From Nonomuraea basaltis (GTDB lineage: Bacteria; Actinomycetota; Actinomycetes; Streptosporangiales; Streptosporangiaceae), in NCBI RefSeq assembly GCF_005893125.1, contig NZ_VCJS01000031.1:21495-85494 (forward strand): DNA of 64,000 nt. The letters run 5' to 3'. The notes under the pieces were generated by a model, which was not told the DNA's origin, ran no database searches, and saw only the letters and a list, made by a program, of their open reading frames with translations. How positions within the stretch are numbered: position 1 is the first letter of the stretch; each line of letters starts with the position of its first letter. The position numbers were made by a program, and so were the translations under genes. Shown here one piece after another: positions 16,545 through 24,780 of the stretch.

Positions 16545-18497
16545 ATGGCCTTCCGCTATGGCGAATTCCACGACGGCCCCGATCCCCTGGCCCCGCCCTA
16601 CGACGTGCGGGCCGCGCTCGACGAGATGGGCGATGCGATCCTGTCGGGCTCGACGCCGGTCCACGCCCTGCGCGACCTGCTCAAGCGCGGCCTGCCCGGC
16701 GCCCAGGACCGCCGCGGGCTGGACGACATGCTCAGGGAGGTCCGCCGGCGCCGCCGCGACCTGCGTGAGCGCGGGCGGCTCGACGGCACGCTGGAGAAGG
16801 CACGGGCGCTGCTCGACAAGGCCATCGGACAGGAGCGGGCGGAGCTGTTCCCCGATCCGTCCGACGACGCGCGGCTGCGGGAGACCGGGCTCGACGCGCT
16901 GCCCGACGACACGGCCAGCGCCATCCAGGAGCTGAGCACGTACGACTGGCGCTCGGCCGCGGCCCGCCAGACGTTCGAGGAGCTGCGCGACCTGCTGCGG
17001 CGGGAGGTTCTGGACAGCCAGTTCAGAGGTCTGCGGGACGGGCTGGCCAACCCGGACCCTGAGGCCATGGAGCGCATCCGCCAGATGATGTCGGACCTGA
17101 ACGACATGCTGGACAAGGACGCCCGCGGCCAGCACACCCAGACCGACTTCGACGCCTTCATGGAGAAATACGGCGACCTCTTCCCGGAGAAGCCGCGTAA
17201 TCTCGAGGAGCTCGTCGACATCCTGGCCCGCCGCGCCGCCGCCACGCAGCGCATGCTGGCCTCGATGACCCCACGCCAGCGCGAGGAGCTCGGCAACCTG
17301 ATCAACCAGACCCTCGACCAGGCGGGGCTCTCCGAGCAGATGCGCCGGCTCGGCGACGCGCTCCACGCCCGCCGCCCCGACCTGGCCTGGAACGCCCCAG
17401 AACGCCTCACCGGCGAGGAGCCCTTGGGCATGGGCGACGCCGTCACCGCCCTCGAGGAGCTGGCCGACCTCACCCAGCTGGAGACCGCCCTGCGCCAGGA
17501 CTACCCGGGCGCACGACTCGACGACGTGGACGAGGCAGCGGTACGCCGCGCGCTCGGCCGCTCGGCGGTCGACGACCTGGAGGCGCTCAAGCGGATCGAG
17601 CGGGAGCTGGAGGAGCAGGGCTACCTGCTGCGCCGCCGCGGCAAGCTGGAGCTGACGCCCAAGGCGGTGCGGCGGCTCGGCGAGACGGCGCTGCGCCGGG
17701 TGTTCTCCTCCCTCGACGCGGGCCGGCGCGGCGACCACGACCAGCACGACGCGGGCTCGGCCGGGGAGCTCACGGGCTCGTCGCGGCCGTGGCGCTTCGG
17801 CGACGAGCAGCCGATCGACGTGGTCCGCACCCTGGTCAACGGCGTCCGCAGCGGTGGGGTCAGGGCTGGAGGAGGCGTACGCCTGTCCGTGGACGACTTC
17901 GAGGTGGCCGAGACCGAGCGCCGCAGCGCCGCCGCCGTCTGCCTGCTCGTCGACCTGTCGTACTCGATGGCCCTGCGCGGCACCTGGGCCGCCGCCAAGC
18001 AGACGGCGCTGGCCCTGCAGGCGCTGGTGGCCTCGAAGTTCCCGCAGGACGCGGTGCAGATCATCGGCTTCTCCAACTACGCCAGGGTGCTGCAGCCGGA
18101 CGAGCTGGCGGGCCTCGACTGGGACATGGTCCAGGGCACCAACCTGCACCACGCCCTGCTGATCGCCGGCCGCCACCTGGACCGCCACCCCGACTTCGAG
18201 CCGGTGGTGCTGGTGGTCACGGACGGCGAGCCCACCGCCCATCTCATGCGCAACGGCAGGTCGGCGTTCGAGTGGCCGCCGTCGCACGAGACGCTGGAGC
18301 TCACGCTGGCCGAGGTGGACAAGATGAGCAGGCGCCGGGCCACGCTCAACGTCTTCATGCTGGCGGCGGACGAGCGGCTCAAGGAGTTCGTGGACGAGGT
18401 GGCCCGCAGGAACGGCGGCCGTGTCTTCTCGCCGAGCGCCGAGCGCCTGGGCGAATACGTCGTCAGCGACTTCCTCCGCCTCCGCCGCGCCCGCTGA
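16545..18497 (+). CDS. Von Willebrand factor A domain protein, partner of the AAA+ ATPase
   Basis: 650 residues. The first 430 are helical and charged with no recognisable domain. The C-terminal VWA domain (about 455-640) has a complete MIDAS: Asp470-Leu-Ser472-Tyr-Ser474, a downstream Thr region, and VVTDGEPT. The pairing with a MoxR-like ATPase 150 bp upstream matches known MoxR-VWA systems involved in metal insertion or complex maturation; the substrate here is unknown. The start may be GTG 16542 or ATG 16545. No signal peptide is visible, so it is cytosolic. Confidence 0.88.
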   Translation: MAFRYGEFHDGPDPLAPPYDVRAALDEMGDAILSGSTPVHALRDLLKRGLPGAQDRRGLDDMLREVRRRRRDLRERGRLDGTLEKARALLDKAIGQERAELFPDPSDDARLRETGLDALPDDTASAIQELSTYDWRSAAARQTFEELRDLLRREVLDSQFRGLRDGLANPDPEAMERIRQMMSDLNDMLDKDARGQHTQTDFDAFMEKYGDLFPEKPRNLEELVDILARRAAATQRMLASMTPRQREELGNLINQTLDQAGLSEQMRRLGDALHARRPDLAWNAPERLTGEEPLGMGDAVTALEELADLTQLETALRQDYPGARLDDVDEAAVRRALGRSAVDDLEALKRIERELEEQGYLLRRRGKLELTPKAVRRLGETALRRVFSSLDAGRRGDHDQHDAGSAGELTGSSRPWRFGDEQPIDVVRTLVNGVRSGGVRAGGGVRLSVDDFEVAETERRSAAAVCLLVDLSYSMALRGTWAAAKQTALALQALVASKFPQDAVQIIGFSNYARVLQPDELAGLDWDMVQGTNLHHALLIAGRHLDRHPDFEPVVLVVTDGEPTAHLMRNGRSAFEWPPSHETLELTLAEVDKMSRRRATLNVFMLAADERLKEFVDEVARRNGGRVFSPSAERLGEYVVSDFLRLRRAR

Positions 18498-18515
18498 ATT
18501 GTCGGTACGGGATGC

Positions 18516-18521
18516 CAGACT
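18516..18521 (+). promoter_or_regulatory. Possible leaderless -10 box for the GNAT gene
   Basis: CAGACT ends eight bases before the ATG at 18530. It differs from TAnnnT at the first base. Confidence 0.3.
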
Positions 18522-18529
18522 CTCCCGGC

Positions 18530-19012
18530 ATGAGCGGCGATGACGACGTGCGGTTGAGAGATGTCGTGGAGGCGGACCTGGAGGTGTTCCTGGCGCAGGA
18601 GCACGATCCTGAGGCCGTCCGGAGGTCGAGGTTCCCCGCCCGGCCGCGGGAGAGGTTCCTCAACCACTGGAGGACCAAGATCCTCGACGACCCGACCGTC
18701 TTCGTGCGGGCGATCACGGTGAACGGCGAGCCGGCCGGAAATCTCGTGGCCTGGTGGGAGGGAGAGCGGCGCTTCATCGGCTACTGGATGGGCCGTGAGT
18801 TCTGGGGCCGCGGCGTCGGCACCCGGGCGCTCGGGCTCTTCCTGGCCCAGGAGAAGTCCCGCCCCCTCTACGCCGACCCGTTCCACGGCAACACCGCCTC
18901 CGTCCACCTCCTGGAGAGGCACGGCTTCCAGCGGGCCGGGACGATCCAGCACGGCGACGACGAGCACCTCCTGCTCGTCCTCCACGACCCGCCGTCACCC
19001 GTCACGGCCTGA
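18530..19012 (+). CDS. GNAT family N-acetyltransferase (RimJ-like)
   Basis: 160 residues with the GNAT acetyl-CoA motif GREFWGRGVGTRALGLFL (R-G-x-G-x type) and the beta-bulge NTASVHLLERHGFQRAGT found in RimJ/RimL-like acetyltransferases. Substrate unknown. Starts at ATG 18530 or 18512 are both possible; I prefer 18530 because a CAGACT box eight bases upstream fits the leaderless pattern here. It follows the VWA gene by 32 bp. Confidence 0.88.
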   Translation: MSGDDDVRLRDVVEADLEVFLAQEHDPEAVRRSRFPARPRERFLNHWRTKILDDPTVFVRAITVNGEPAGNLVAWWEGERRFIGYWMGREFWGRGVGTRALGLFLAQEKSRPLYADPFHGNTASVHLLERHGFQRAGTIQHGDDEHLLLVLHDPPSPVTA

Positions 19013-19101
19013 TTCTCAGCCCCACGCCCACCAACGGTCCGGCCCGCCCTCTCGCACGCGGCACTCGGTCTCTGCACGCGATCACGGCCAGATGTGCTTC
19101 A

Positions 19102-19290
19102 GGGCGAACTCAGGCAGGGCATACGGGCCGGTCTGAGGTGCCGACGGATCGGCGGAGACGTGCAATGAGCCGTGGGACAGAAGCCGGTGACGCGATTCCT
19201 GCCGGCCGGCACCACACGTGTGATTCCCGTACGCCGCGCGGCCTCCAGCACATGGTGGGTTCCGAGCACGTTCGCCTGAGCTCCAGGCAC
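19102..19290 (-). pseudogene. Remnant of an NAD-dependent epimerase/dehydratase
   Basis: One minus-strand frame reads QANVLGTHHVLEAARRTGIT followed by RVVPAGRNRVTGF. This matches the internal segment of extended short-chain dehydrogenases (N-x-x-G-T-x-x-V-L-E-A-A-R, then R-V-V-x-x-S-S-N). The Ser-Ser of the family is already altered and the reading continues into unrelated sequence, with no Rossmann N-terminus or catalytic YxxxK. The frame runs without a stop into sequence antisense to the MarR gene, so this is a decayed internal fragment, not a gene. Confidence 0.55.
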
Positions 19291-19294
19291 CGCA

Positions 19295-19759
19295 CTAGTC
19301 GCCGAGGCGGAGAAGCTTGCCGAGGAGCGCAGTGAGCTGGCTACGTTCTTCGGGGGCGAGGGCTTGGAAGGTGCCGTCGAGGAACGCCGGGATCGACGTC
19401 TGGGCCTCGGCGAGCCGCTGCCGGCCTGAGCCGGTGATGGTGACGGCGTAGGAGCGCCGGTCATGGGGATTGCGTTCCCTGCGCACGTGGCCCGCCTGCT
19501 CCAGGTCGTCACACACGCTGACCATGACGCTGCGATCAATGCGCAGCTCCTCGCTGAGCGTCTGTTGCGAGCACGGGCCGACGGCGTCGAGCATCTGCAG
19601 CACCAAGTGCTGCCCGACCCCCAAGCCCTCCTCGGCGGCGTGCGCGTCGGCGGCGCGCGCCACGGCGGCCGAGGCCCGACACAGTGCGATGTCCAACCGC
19701 TCGGCCGCGAGCTGCGGAAAGTACGTCGGCCGCGCGCGGTCGGCTGTCTTCGTCGGCAT
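19295..19759 (-). CDS. MarR family transcriptional regulator
   Basis: 154 residues with the MarR winged helix (SQQTLSEELRIDRSVMVSVC, DDLEQAGHVRRERNPHDRRSYAV, the family's D-x-R-x-x wing). It is divergent from an MFS exporter; the spacer contains two or three copies of an AACAGATTGTT-type palindrome. MarR proteins of this layout repress the adjacent exporter and themselves until a phenolic or toxic ligand binds. The ATG at 19759 follows AGAGGAGATCG, a good ribosome site. Confidence 0.92.
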   Translation of the reverse strand: MPTKTADRARPTYFPQLAAERLDIALCRASAAVARAADAHAAEEGLGVGQHLVLQMLDAVGPCSQQTLSEELRIDRSVMVSVCDDLEQAGHVRRERNPHDRRSYAVTITGSGRQRLAEAQTSIPAFLDGTFQALAPEERSQLTALLGKLLRLGD

Positions 19760-19804
19760 CGATCTCCTCTTCCGTATGGGGCCAGCGTATCACCAACAGT
19801 CTGG

Positions 19805-19870
19805 ACACTGATTGTTTGACAACAGATTGTTGTTCGCCATACCGTCTCGATCATCTGCGAACAGATTGTT
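19805..19870. promoter_or_regulatory. MarR operator cluster
   Basis: ACAACAGATTGTTGT (19819-19833) is a palindrome with 5-bp arms ACAAC/GTTGT. AACAGATTGTT recurs at 19860-19870 and a partial copy, CTGATTGTTTG, at 19808-19818. They fill the divergent spacer between the MarR and MFS genes. Confidence 0.65.
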
Positions 19871-19895
19871 TGCGCTCAGATGAAATGAGGATGGT

Positions 19896-21251
19896 GTGAC
19901 GCATTCCGACGGCCGCAAACAGGTGGCCCTGGTGTTGTTGTGCGCGGCGGTGTTCCTGGACTCGATGGACCTGTCCCTGATGGGTGTGGCCTTGCCTGCC
20001 ATCGGGCGTGATCTGTCGCTGCCGGAGAGCACCCTCCAGTGGCTGATGTCCGGCTACGCGGTCGCTTACGGTGGTTTCCTGCTGTTCGGCGGCCGGATGG
20101 CCGACCTGTTCGGTCGTCGCCGCATGTTCCTGCTGTCGCTGGCGGTGTTCGCGGCGGCGAGCCTGATCGGCGGTCTGCTCTCCGCGGGGTGGCCGCTGGT
20201 CGCTACCCGGGTGATCAAGGGAGTGGCAGCCGCGCTCACCGCGCCGGCCGCGCTCTCACTCATCACCACCACCTTCACCGAAGGGCCGCAGCGCAACCGT
20301 GCGCTGGGGGTCTACTCGCTGGCCGGGGCGACCGGCTACACCGCCGGACTGATCGCCTCCGGCCTCCTCACCGAGATCAGCTGGCGGCTGGTGTTCTTTC
20401 TGCCGGTTCCGGTCGCCATGCTCGTGCTGGTGGCGGCGCCGCTGGCGCTGCCACGGGGCCTCCAGCCGCCCAGGACGCGCGGTGGGTTCGACGCGGCCGG
20501 TGCGGGCGCCGTCACCGGAGGCGTCCTTCTCCTGGTGTTCTCGTTGAGTGAGCGGAACTGGCTGGTCGGTGTCGTGGCCATGCTCGTGCTGAGCGGCTTC
20601 GTCGTCATCGAACTCAGGCAGCGGGCCCCGCTCGTACCGCTGGAAGTGTTCAGGTCTGGCAGCGTAACCGCCGCCAACCTCGCCGCACTGGCCTGGGCGT
20701 GCGCGACCATCGGCTGGCAGTTCGTCGCCGTCCTCTACCTGCAGCAGGTCCTCGGGTACACCGCGCTGACCACCGGCCTGGGCATCGTCCCGATGGGCCT
20801 GGCCATCGTGATCGCCGCCAATCTGGCCGGAAAACTGATCAACCGGTGGGGGCTCGGGCGAGTGGCCACGGTGGGGATGCTGGTCCAGGGGGCGGGCATC
20901 CTGCTGTTCCTTCGAGCCGGGGCCACCAGCGACTACGCCACTGTGCTGCTGCCCGCGCTGGTTGTTCACGGGGTGGGCAACGGGCTGTCGTTCCCCAGCC
21001 TCAACATCGCCGCCGTCAGCGGCCTGCCGGACGAGCAGCAAGGGCTGGCCTCAGGGCTGATCACCTCCGCGATCCAGATCGGCGCCGGGATCGGCGTGGC
21101 GGTGCTGGCCGCCGTCATGGCCCTCGGTGAGTCCGCGCTGGCCGGTCACAGGCTGGCGTTCCTGGTGGCAGGAGGCGTCTCCCTGCTGGGTGCCCTCATC
21201 GCACACTTCGGCCTGCGTGGCCGCCAAGCCGTACAAACCGTCAATGCCTGA
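19896..21251 (+). CDS. MFS transporter, DHA2 (EmrB/QacA) drug exporter type
   Basis: 451 residues with about 13-14 predicted transmembrane segments. The family motifs are visible: LDSMDLSLMGVALPAIGRDL in TM1 (D-x-x-x-V-N-V-A-L-P type), LFGRRRMFLL (motif A) and a DHA2-type motif C region near GATGYTAGLIASG. It would export small toxic compounds using the proton gradient. The GTG at 19896 follows TGAGGATG. A nitroreductase starts 11 bp after the stop, so the two form an operon controlled by the divergent MarR repressor. Confidence 0.92.
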   Translation: MTHSDGRKQVALVLLCAAVFLDSMDLSLMGVALPAIGRDLSLPESTLQWLMSGYAVAYGGFLLFGGRMADLFGRRRMFLLSLAVFAAASLIGGLLSAGWPLVATRVIKGVAAALTAPAALSLITTTFTEGPQRNRALGVYSLAGATGYTAGLIASGLLTEISWRLVFFLPVPVAMLVLVAAPLALPRGLQPPRTRGGFDAAGAGAVTGGVLLLVFSLSERNWLVGVVAMLVLSGFVVIELRQRAPLVPLEVFRSGSVTAANLAALAWACATIGWQFVAVLYLQQVLGYTALTTGLGIVPMGLAIVIAANLAGKLINRWGLGRVATVGMLVQGAGILLFLRAGATSDYATVLLPALVVHGVGNGLSFPSLNIAAVSGLPDEQQGLASGLITSAIQIGAGIGVAVLAAVMALGESALAGHRLAFLVAGGVSLLGALIAHFGLRGRQAVQTVNA

Positions 21252-21262
21252 GGAAACACATC

Positions 21263-21910
21263 ATGACCTTGGATCTGACCCCCGACGAACTTCTGACCAC
21301 CACCCGCGCAGTGCGCAAGCGGCTCGACCTCACCCGGCCCGTCCCGCGTGAGCTGATCGAGCAGTGCGTGGACGTGGCCATGCAGGCGCCGACCGGGCGC
21401 AACCGGCAGCGCTGGCACTTCCTCGTCGTCACTGACCCCGGCCGGCGGCGGGCCGTGGCCGACATCTTCCTCCGTGCCCTGCCTCTGGCGGTCGGGCAGC
21501 CGTTGACCGAACACGACCTGCGGCGCATGAACCACCACTCTGGCTCCATGGAGCGCATCTTCGACGGCTTGCGTCACCTCGCCGACAATATCCACCGCGT
21601 GCCCGCCTTCGTCATCCCCGCGGTGGAAGGCCGGACCGACCACGCTCCAGTGGCCGTCCAGGCCGGCGCGTGGGGATCGATCCTTCCTGCCGTGTGGAGC
21701 TTCATGCTCGCCGCCCGCGCGCGCGGCCTTGGGACGGTGTGGACGACCGCGCAGGGGCCGCTCGAAGGAGAGCTGGCCCAGGCACTCGGCGTACCCTGCG
21801 ACGAGGTCATGCTCGCCGCGTTCATCCCCCTGGCCTACACCATCGGCACCGACTTCAAGCCCGCCCGCCGGGTCCCGCGCGAAGAAGTCCTGCATTGGGA
21901 CCACTGGTAG
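21263..21910 (+). CDS. Nitroreductase family FMN oxidoreductase
   Basis: 215 residues. The family's N-terminal R-x-S/A-V-R-x-x-x FMN phosphate site is visible as TTRAVRKRLDLTRPV, followed by QAPTGRNRQRWHFLVV (A-P-S/T-x-x-N-x-Q-P/R-W). The C-terminal GLGTVWTT and G-x-P-x-x-E region complete the fold. It reduces nitro groups, quinones or similar using NAD(P)H. It is 11 bp downstream of the exporter, with GAGGAAAC as ribosome site. Together the three genes look like a sense, expel and reduce cassette for a xenobiotic or antibiotic. Confidence 0.9.
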   Translation: MTLDLTPDELLTTTRAVRKRLDLTRPVPRELIEQCVDVAMQAPTGRNRQRWHFLVVTDPGRRRAVADIFLRALPLAVGQPLTEHDLRRMNHHSGSMERIFDGLRHLADNIHRVPAFVIPAVEGRTDHAPVAVQAGAWGSILPAVWSFMLAARARGLGTVWTTAQGPLEGELAQALGVPCDEVMLAAFIPLAYTIGTDFKPARRVPREEVLHWDHW

Positions 21911-22030
21911 GGCGCCGTATCGAACACGCGCGTCGGATTCGACCGACGGCGACCAGGGTGTTGAACCTGCTCATGCGGAGGCGGCGGAGGTCCATGCAGT
22001 TGGCCTGAGGGATTGGCCTGGGGCTCCGGG

Positions 22031-22453
22031 TCAGGCGTCGACGAGGCGGGTGTAGAAGTCGAGGGCCACGTCGAAGCCGTCGCGGCAGTTGCGGTGGGAG
22101 CGATGGCAAGGACGCCAGGCCGTGCTGGCGCCCACCCCGGCCCGGGCGTCGCTCAACGCCGAGGGCACCCGCTCCGGCTTGGGCACGAGTCCGTGGCCCA
22201 GATAGCGGACCCCGGACAGCTCGGTGTGCCGGCCTGGCCCACCGGAGACGAAGGCGCCCAGGCGCCAGCCACTTTCCTCGTCCCACACCAGCGCGCTGCC
22301 GTCGGACAGCTTGAGCGTGGCGTCGCGCGGGTCACAGGGGCCCTCCCACCAGTCCGCCACCTCGGCTCCGAGCTGGTCGACGACCTGGCGCACATAGCTG
22401 ATCGGCTGCTGCAGCCACTCATCGGTGTACGGCTCGACGTGCCTGATGGTCAC
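22031..22453 (-). CDS. DUF6292 family protein
   Basis: 140 residues, soluble. The segment YVRQVVDQLGAEVADWWEG, then CDPRDATLKL, LVWDEESGWRLGAFV and the Y-L-G-x-G-x-x-P-x-P run match the DUF6292 family of streptosporangia and relatives; function unknown. The GTG at 22453 is preferred because AAGGGG lies eight bases upstream; longer GTG (22462) and TTG (22504) readings are possible. The C-terminal ~30 residues are Arg/His/Cys-rich and look unconserved. It is divergent from a small membrane protein gene. Confidence 0.7.
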   Translation of the reverse strand: MTIRHVEPYTDEWLQQPISYVRQVVDQLGAEVADWWEGPCDPRDATLKLSDGSALVWDEESGWRLGAFVSGGPGRHTELSGVRYLGHGLVPKPERVPSALSDARAGVGASTAWRPCHRSHRNCRDGFDVALDFYTRLVDA

Positions 22454-22540
22454 GGACGACACCCCTTTGTGCCCTAACGGTAAGACAAACGGAACGGTGA
22501 ACAACCATACCGGGGCCGAACTTATTCCGTTGCACGTACG

Positions 22541-22577
22541 TCTAGTTATTACGGACGATATTTACGTCCGGCACGGG
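22541..22577. promoter_or_regulatory. AT-rich promoter region with inverted repeat
   Basis: The spacer between DUF6292 and the next small gene contains GGACGATATTTACGTCC (22553-22569), with GGACG/CGTCC arms, in an unusually AT-rich segment. It is probably a promoter/operator; no regulator is identified. Confidence 0.35.
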
Positions 22578-22592
22578 GAAGGAGAGGAGCCC

Positions 22593-22718
22593 ATGATTCC
22601 CACGATTCTCCTCATCGTGCTGATGGTCGTCACGATCGCGGCCATGGAGCTCATCATGCGCTGCTCCCCGGAGAGCAAAGAGAGTGTCGAGTCCCCCACC
22701 GAGATCGCCGGGGACTAG
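22593..22718 (+). CDS. Small single-pass membrane protein
   Basis: 41 codons: MIPTILLIVLMVVTIAAMEL forms one hydrophobic helix, followed by a short tail with a Cys and several Ser/Glu residues. The ribosome site AAGGAGAGGAG is excellent, which makes this a real gene despite its size. It ends ten bases before the next membrane-protein start. Function unknown. Confidence 0.7.
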   Translation: MIPTILLIVLMVVTIAAMELIMRCSPESKESVESPTEIAGD

Positions 22719-22721
22719 TCT
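22716..22721 (+). promoter_or_regulatory. Leaderless-type -10 box
   Basis: TAGTCT ends seven bases before the ATG at 22729 and overlaps the stop codon of the small gene upstream. No Shine-Dalgarno site precedes the ATG. Confidence 0.55.
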
Positions 22722-22728
22722 CTCCCGC

Positions 22729-23163
22729 ATGTCGTCCCTGCTTCTCTGGCTGCACATCGGATTCGCGATCTTCACCATCGGCCCGGTGACCGCCGCGACG
22801 ATGGCCGCGCCCCGCGTCATCCGCAACAAGAACGTGTCCGCGCTGCAGTTCATCCAGCGCACGACGAGGATCTACAGCCTCGGCTCGATCGGGGTGTTCG
22901 TGTTCGGGCTGGCGCTCGGCGCGGTCATCGGCAACGGGCTGCTCGGCAGGTGGTACATGACCGCGTCGATGACGCTGTTCATCGTGGCCGCCGTGCTGCT
23001 CGTCATCATCGACCGCGACCTGCGCACCGCCGTCCGGGCGCTGGCGAGCGAGGACGCGGACGACGATGCGAAGGTGCAGAACGGGCGGATCGCCGCGATC
23101 AGCGGGCTGCTCTCGGTGATCTGGCTGGTGATCTTGTTCCTGATGGTGGTTCCCACCGGGTGA
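22729..23163 (+). CDS. DUF2269-like integral membrane protein
   Basis: 144 residues with four predicted transmembrane helices (about 4-25, 48-70, 75-97, 118-140). It begins LLLWLHIGFAIFTIGPVTAA, resembling the DUF2269 predicted integral membrane family (conserved His and Gly-Pro in helix 1). Function unknown. The ATG at 22729 is chosen because of the TAGTCT box seven bases upstream; a longer in-frame start at 22684 would overlap the preceding gene. Convergent with metB. Confidence 0.8.
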   Translation: MSSLLLWLHIGFAIFTIGPVTAATMAAPRVIRNKNVSALQFIQRTTRIYSLGSIGVFVFGLALGAVIGNGLLGRWYMTASMTLFIVAAVLLVIIDRDLRTAVRALASEDADDDAKVQNGRIAAISGLLSVIWLVILFLMVVPTG

Positions 23164-23181
23164 TCACCCTGACCGGTCCCG

Positions 23182-24321
23182 TCAGCCGAGCGCCTGGGTG
23201 AGGTCGGCGAGCAGGTCGTCGACCGTCTCGATGCCGACCGACAGCCGCACCAGGTCGGCGGGCACCTCCAGCGGCGACCCCGCCGCCGAGGCGTGGGTCA
23301 TCCGGCCCGGGTGCTCGATGAGCGACTCGACGCCGCCGAGCGACTCGCCCAGCGTGAACAGCTGGGCCCGGTCGCACACCGCCACGGCCTCCGCCTCGCC
23401 ACCGTCGACCCGGAACGACACCATGCCGCCGAACCGCCTCATCTGCTTGGCCGCCACCTCGTGCCCCGCGTGCTCGGCCAGCCCCGGGTAGAGCACCTCG
23501 GTCACGCGCGGGTGCGCGAGCAGCAGGTCGACGACGCGTTCGGCGTTGTCGCAGTGGCGGTCCATGCGTACGCCGAGGGTCTTGAGCCCGCGCAGCGTCA
23601 GCCAGGCGTCGAACGGCCCGGCCACCGCCCCCATCGCGTTCTGGTGGTAGGCCAGCTCCTCCCCGAGCCCTGCGTCGGCCGCGATCAGCGCCCCGCCGAC
23701 GACGTCCGAGTGCCCGCCCACGTACTTGGTCGTCGAGTGCACGACGACATCCGCGCCGAGGGCCAGCGGCTGCTGCAGGTACGGCGACGCGAACGTGTTG
23801 TCCACCACCAGCAGCGCCCCGTTGTCGTGGGCCAGCTGCGCGAGCGCGGCGATGTCGGCGATGCCGAGCAGCGGGTTGGTGGGCGTCTCGACCCAGACCA
23901 CCTTGGTCTTCTGCGTCATGGCCGCGGCCACGGCGTCGAGGTCGTGCAGCGGGACCGGGTCGTAGTGCAGGTCCCAGCGCTCGTGGACCTTGGCGAACAA
24001 CCGGTACGTCCCGCCGTAAGCGTCGTTCGGGATGACGACGTGGTCCTGCGGCTTGCACACCGCACGCAGGAAGGTGTCCTCGGCGGCCAGCCCCGAGGCG
24101 AACGCGAGCCCGCGCGCGCCGCCCTCCACGGCCGCCAGCGCCTGTTCGAGCGCGGTCCTGGTGGGGTTGGCCGAGCGACTGTACTCGTATCCGGAACGCA
24201 GGCCGCCCACGCCGTCCTGCTTGTAGGTGGACGTGGCGTAGATCGGCGGCACGACCGCGCCGGTCAGCGGGTCGGGCTCCTGACCTGCGTGGATGGCCAG
24301 TGTCTCAAAACCGTTGCTCAT
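23182..24321 (-). CDS. metB: Cystathionine gamma-synthase/lyase (Cys/Met metabolism PLP enzyme)
   Basis: 379 residues. The PLP lysine is in HSTTKYVGGHSDVVGG, with YEYSRSANPTRTALEQALA near the N-terminus and VESLIEHPGRMTHAS near the C-terminus, all characteristic of the trans-sulfuration family. It would join O-acylhomoserine and cysteine (synthase) or cleave cystathionine (lyase); sequence alone does not separate them. A cystathionine beta-synthase gene lies 6 kb away, so a reverse trans-sulfuration route is plausible. The ATG at 24321 has a TAACGT box seven bases upstream and no Shine-Dalgarno site. Confidence 0.93.
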   Translation of the reverse strand: MSNGFETLAIHAGQEPDPLTGAVVPPIYATSTYKQDGVGGLRSGYEYSRSANPTRTALEQALAAVEGGARGLAFASGLAAEDTFLRAVCKPQDHVVIPNDAYGGTYRLFAKVHERWDLHYDPVPLHDLDAVAAAMTQKTKVVWVETPTNPLLGIADIAALAQLAHDNGALLVVDNTFASPYLQQPLALGADVVVHSTTKYVGGHSDVVGGALIAADAGLGEELAYHQNAMGAVAGPFDAWLTLRGLKTLGVRMDRHCDNAERVVDLLLAHPRVTEVLYPGLAEHAGHEVAAKQMRRFGGMVSFRVDGGEAEAVAVCDRAQLFTLGESLGGVESLIEHPGRMTHASAAGSPLEVPADLVRLSVGIETVDDLLADLTQALG

Positions 24322-24328
24322 AGAGGCA

Positions 24329-24334
24329 ACGTTA
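24329..24334 (-). promoter_or_regulatory. Leaderless-type -10 box for metB
   Basis: On the minus strand TAACGT is followed by seven bases and then the metB ATG. No ribosome site is present, so the transcript is probably leaderless. Confidence 0.55.
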
Positions 24335-24343
24335 ACGGAAGAC

Positions 24344-24376
24344 GGCCCGCGGTCCGTTCCCAACGGACCACGGGCC
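24344..24376 (-). terminator. Hairpin upstream of metB
   Basis: GGCCCGCGGTCCGTT at 24344-24358 pairs with 24362-24376 (15 bp, one mismatch, 3-base loop). It lies between the small membrane-protein gene and metB and may stop read-through into metB. Confidence 0.6.
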
Positions 24377-24410
24377 GGTGCGGACGCCGTCCCCCAACGG
24401 CCTCCCGCGC

Positions 24411-24437
24411 GGCTCGCGCACCCTGCCCGCGCGAGCC
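24411..24437 (-). terminator. Terminator hairpin of the small membrane-protein gene
   Basis: A 9-bp perfect stem, GGCTCGCGC (24411-24419) with its complement at 24429-24437, lies six bases beyond the stop of the small minus-strand gene. Confidence 0.6.
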
Positions 24438-24443
24438 GGGTCG

Positions 24444-24644
24444 TCAGGCCGCCTTGGGCGCGTGGCGGTCTTCCCCGCCCCCCGACAGGGGCGCGAGCCG
24501 TACGACGTCAGCGTCGATGTGCCGGCCGCTCCCGCCCTCGGCGTGCTCCCCGTTGATGCGCGAGAGCAGCACCGGGTCGGCCAGCGCGAGAAGCACTCCG
24601 ACGACCAGCCCCAGTCCCAGTAGCACGAACCCGATGACAACCAT
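24444..24644 (-). CDS. Small membrane protein with charged tail
   Basis: 66 residues: one hydrophobic helix (VVIGFVLLGLGLVVGVLLAL) and a soluble tail with many Gly, His and charged residues ending EDRHAPKAA. AAAGGGG lies eight bases before the ATG, and hairpins follow the stop, which supports a real gene. Function unknown. Confidence 0.65.
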   Translation of the reverse strand: MVVIGFVLLGLGLVVGVLLALADPVLLSRINGEHAEGGSGRHIDADVVRLAPLSGGGEDRHAPKAA

Positions 24645-24768
24645 TCATGTCCCCTTTCCGACATATCCAGCATCCGCCACGCCCCCCGACCTTCACCTCC
24701 ACTGAAGGAATGGTCTGCGGCAGGCTGACTCGGCCGAACGGTTGATACGACTTGTCCGACTTCCGACC

Positions 24769-24774
24769 TAGGCT
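24769..24774 (+). promoter_or_regulatory. Leaderless-type -10 box for the histidine kinase
   Basis: TAGGCT ends six bases before the GTG at 24781; no Shine-Dalgarno site is present. Confidence 0.55.
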
Positions 24775-24780
24775 CGGGCC

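Noticed and set aside
24322..24443. A SAM or T-box riboswitch before metB
   Set aside because: The start is apparently leaderless and the upstream hairpins are simple inverted repeats without riboswitch core motifs.
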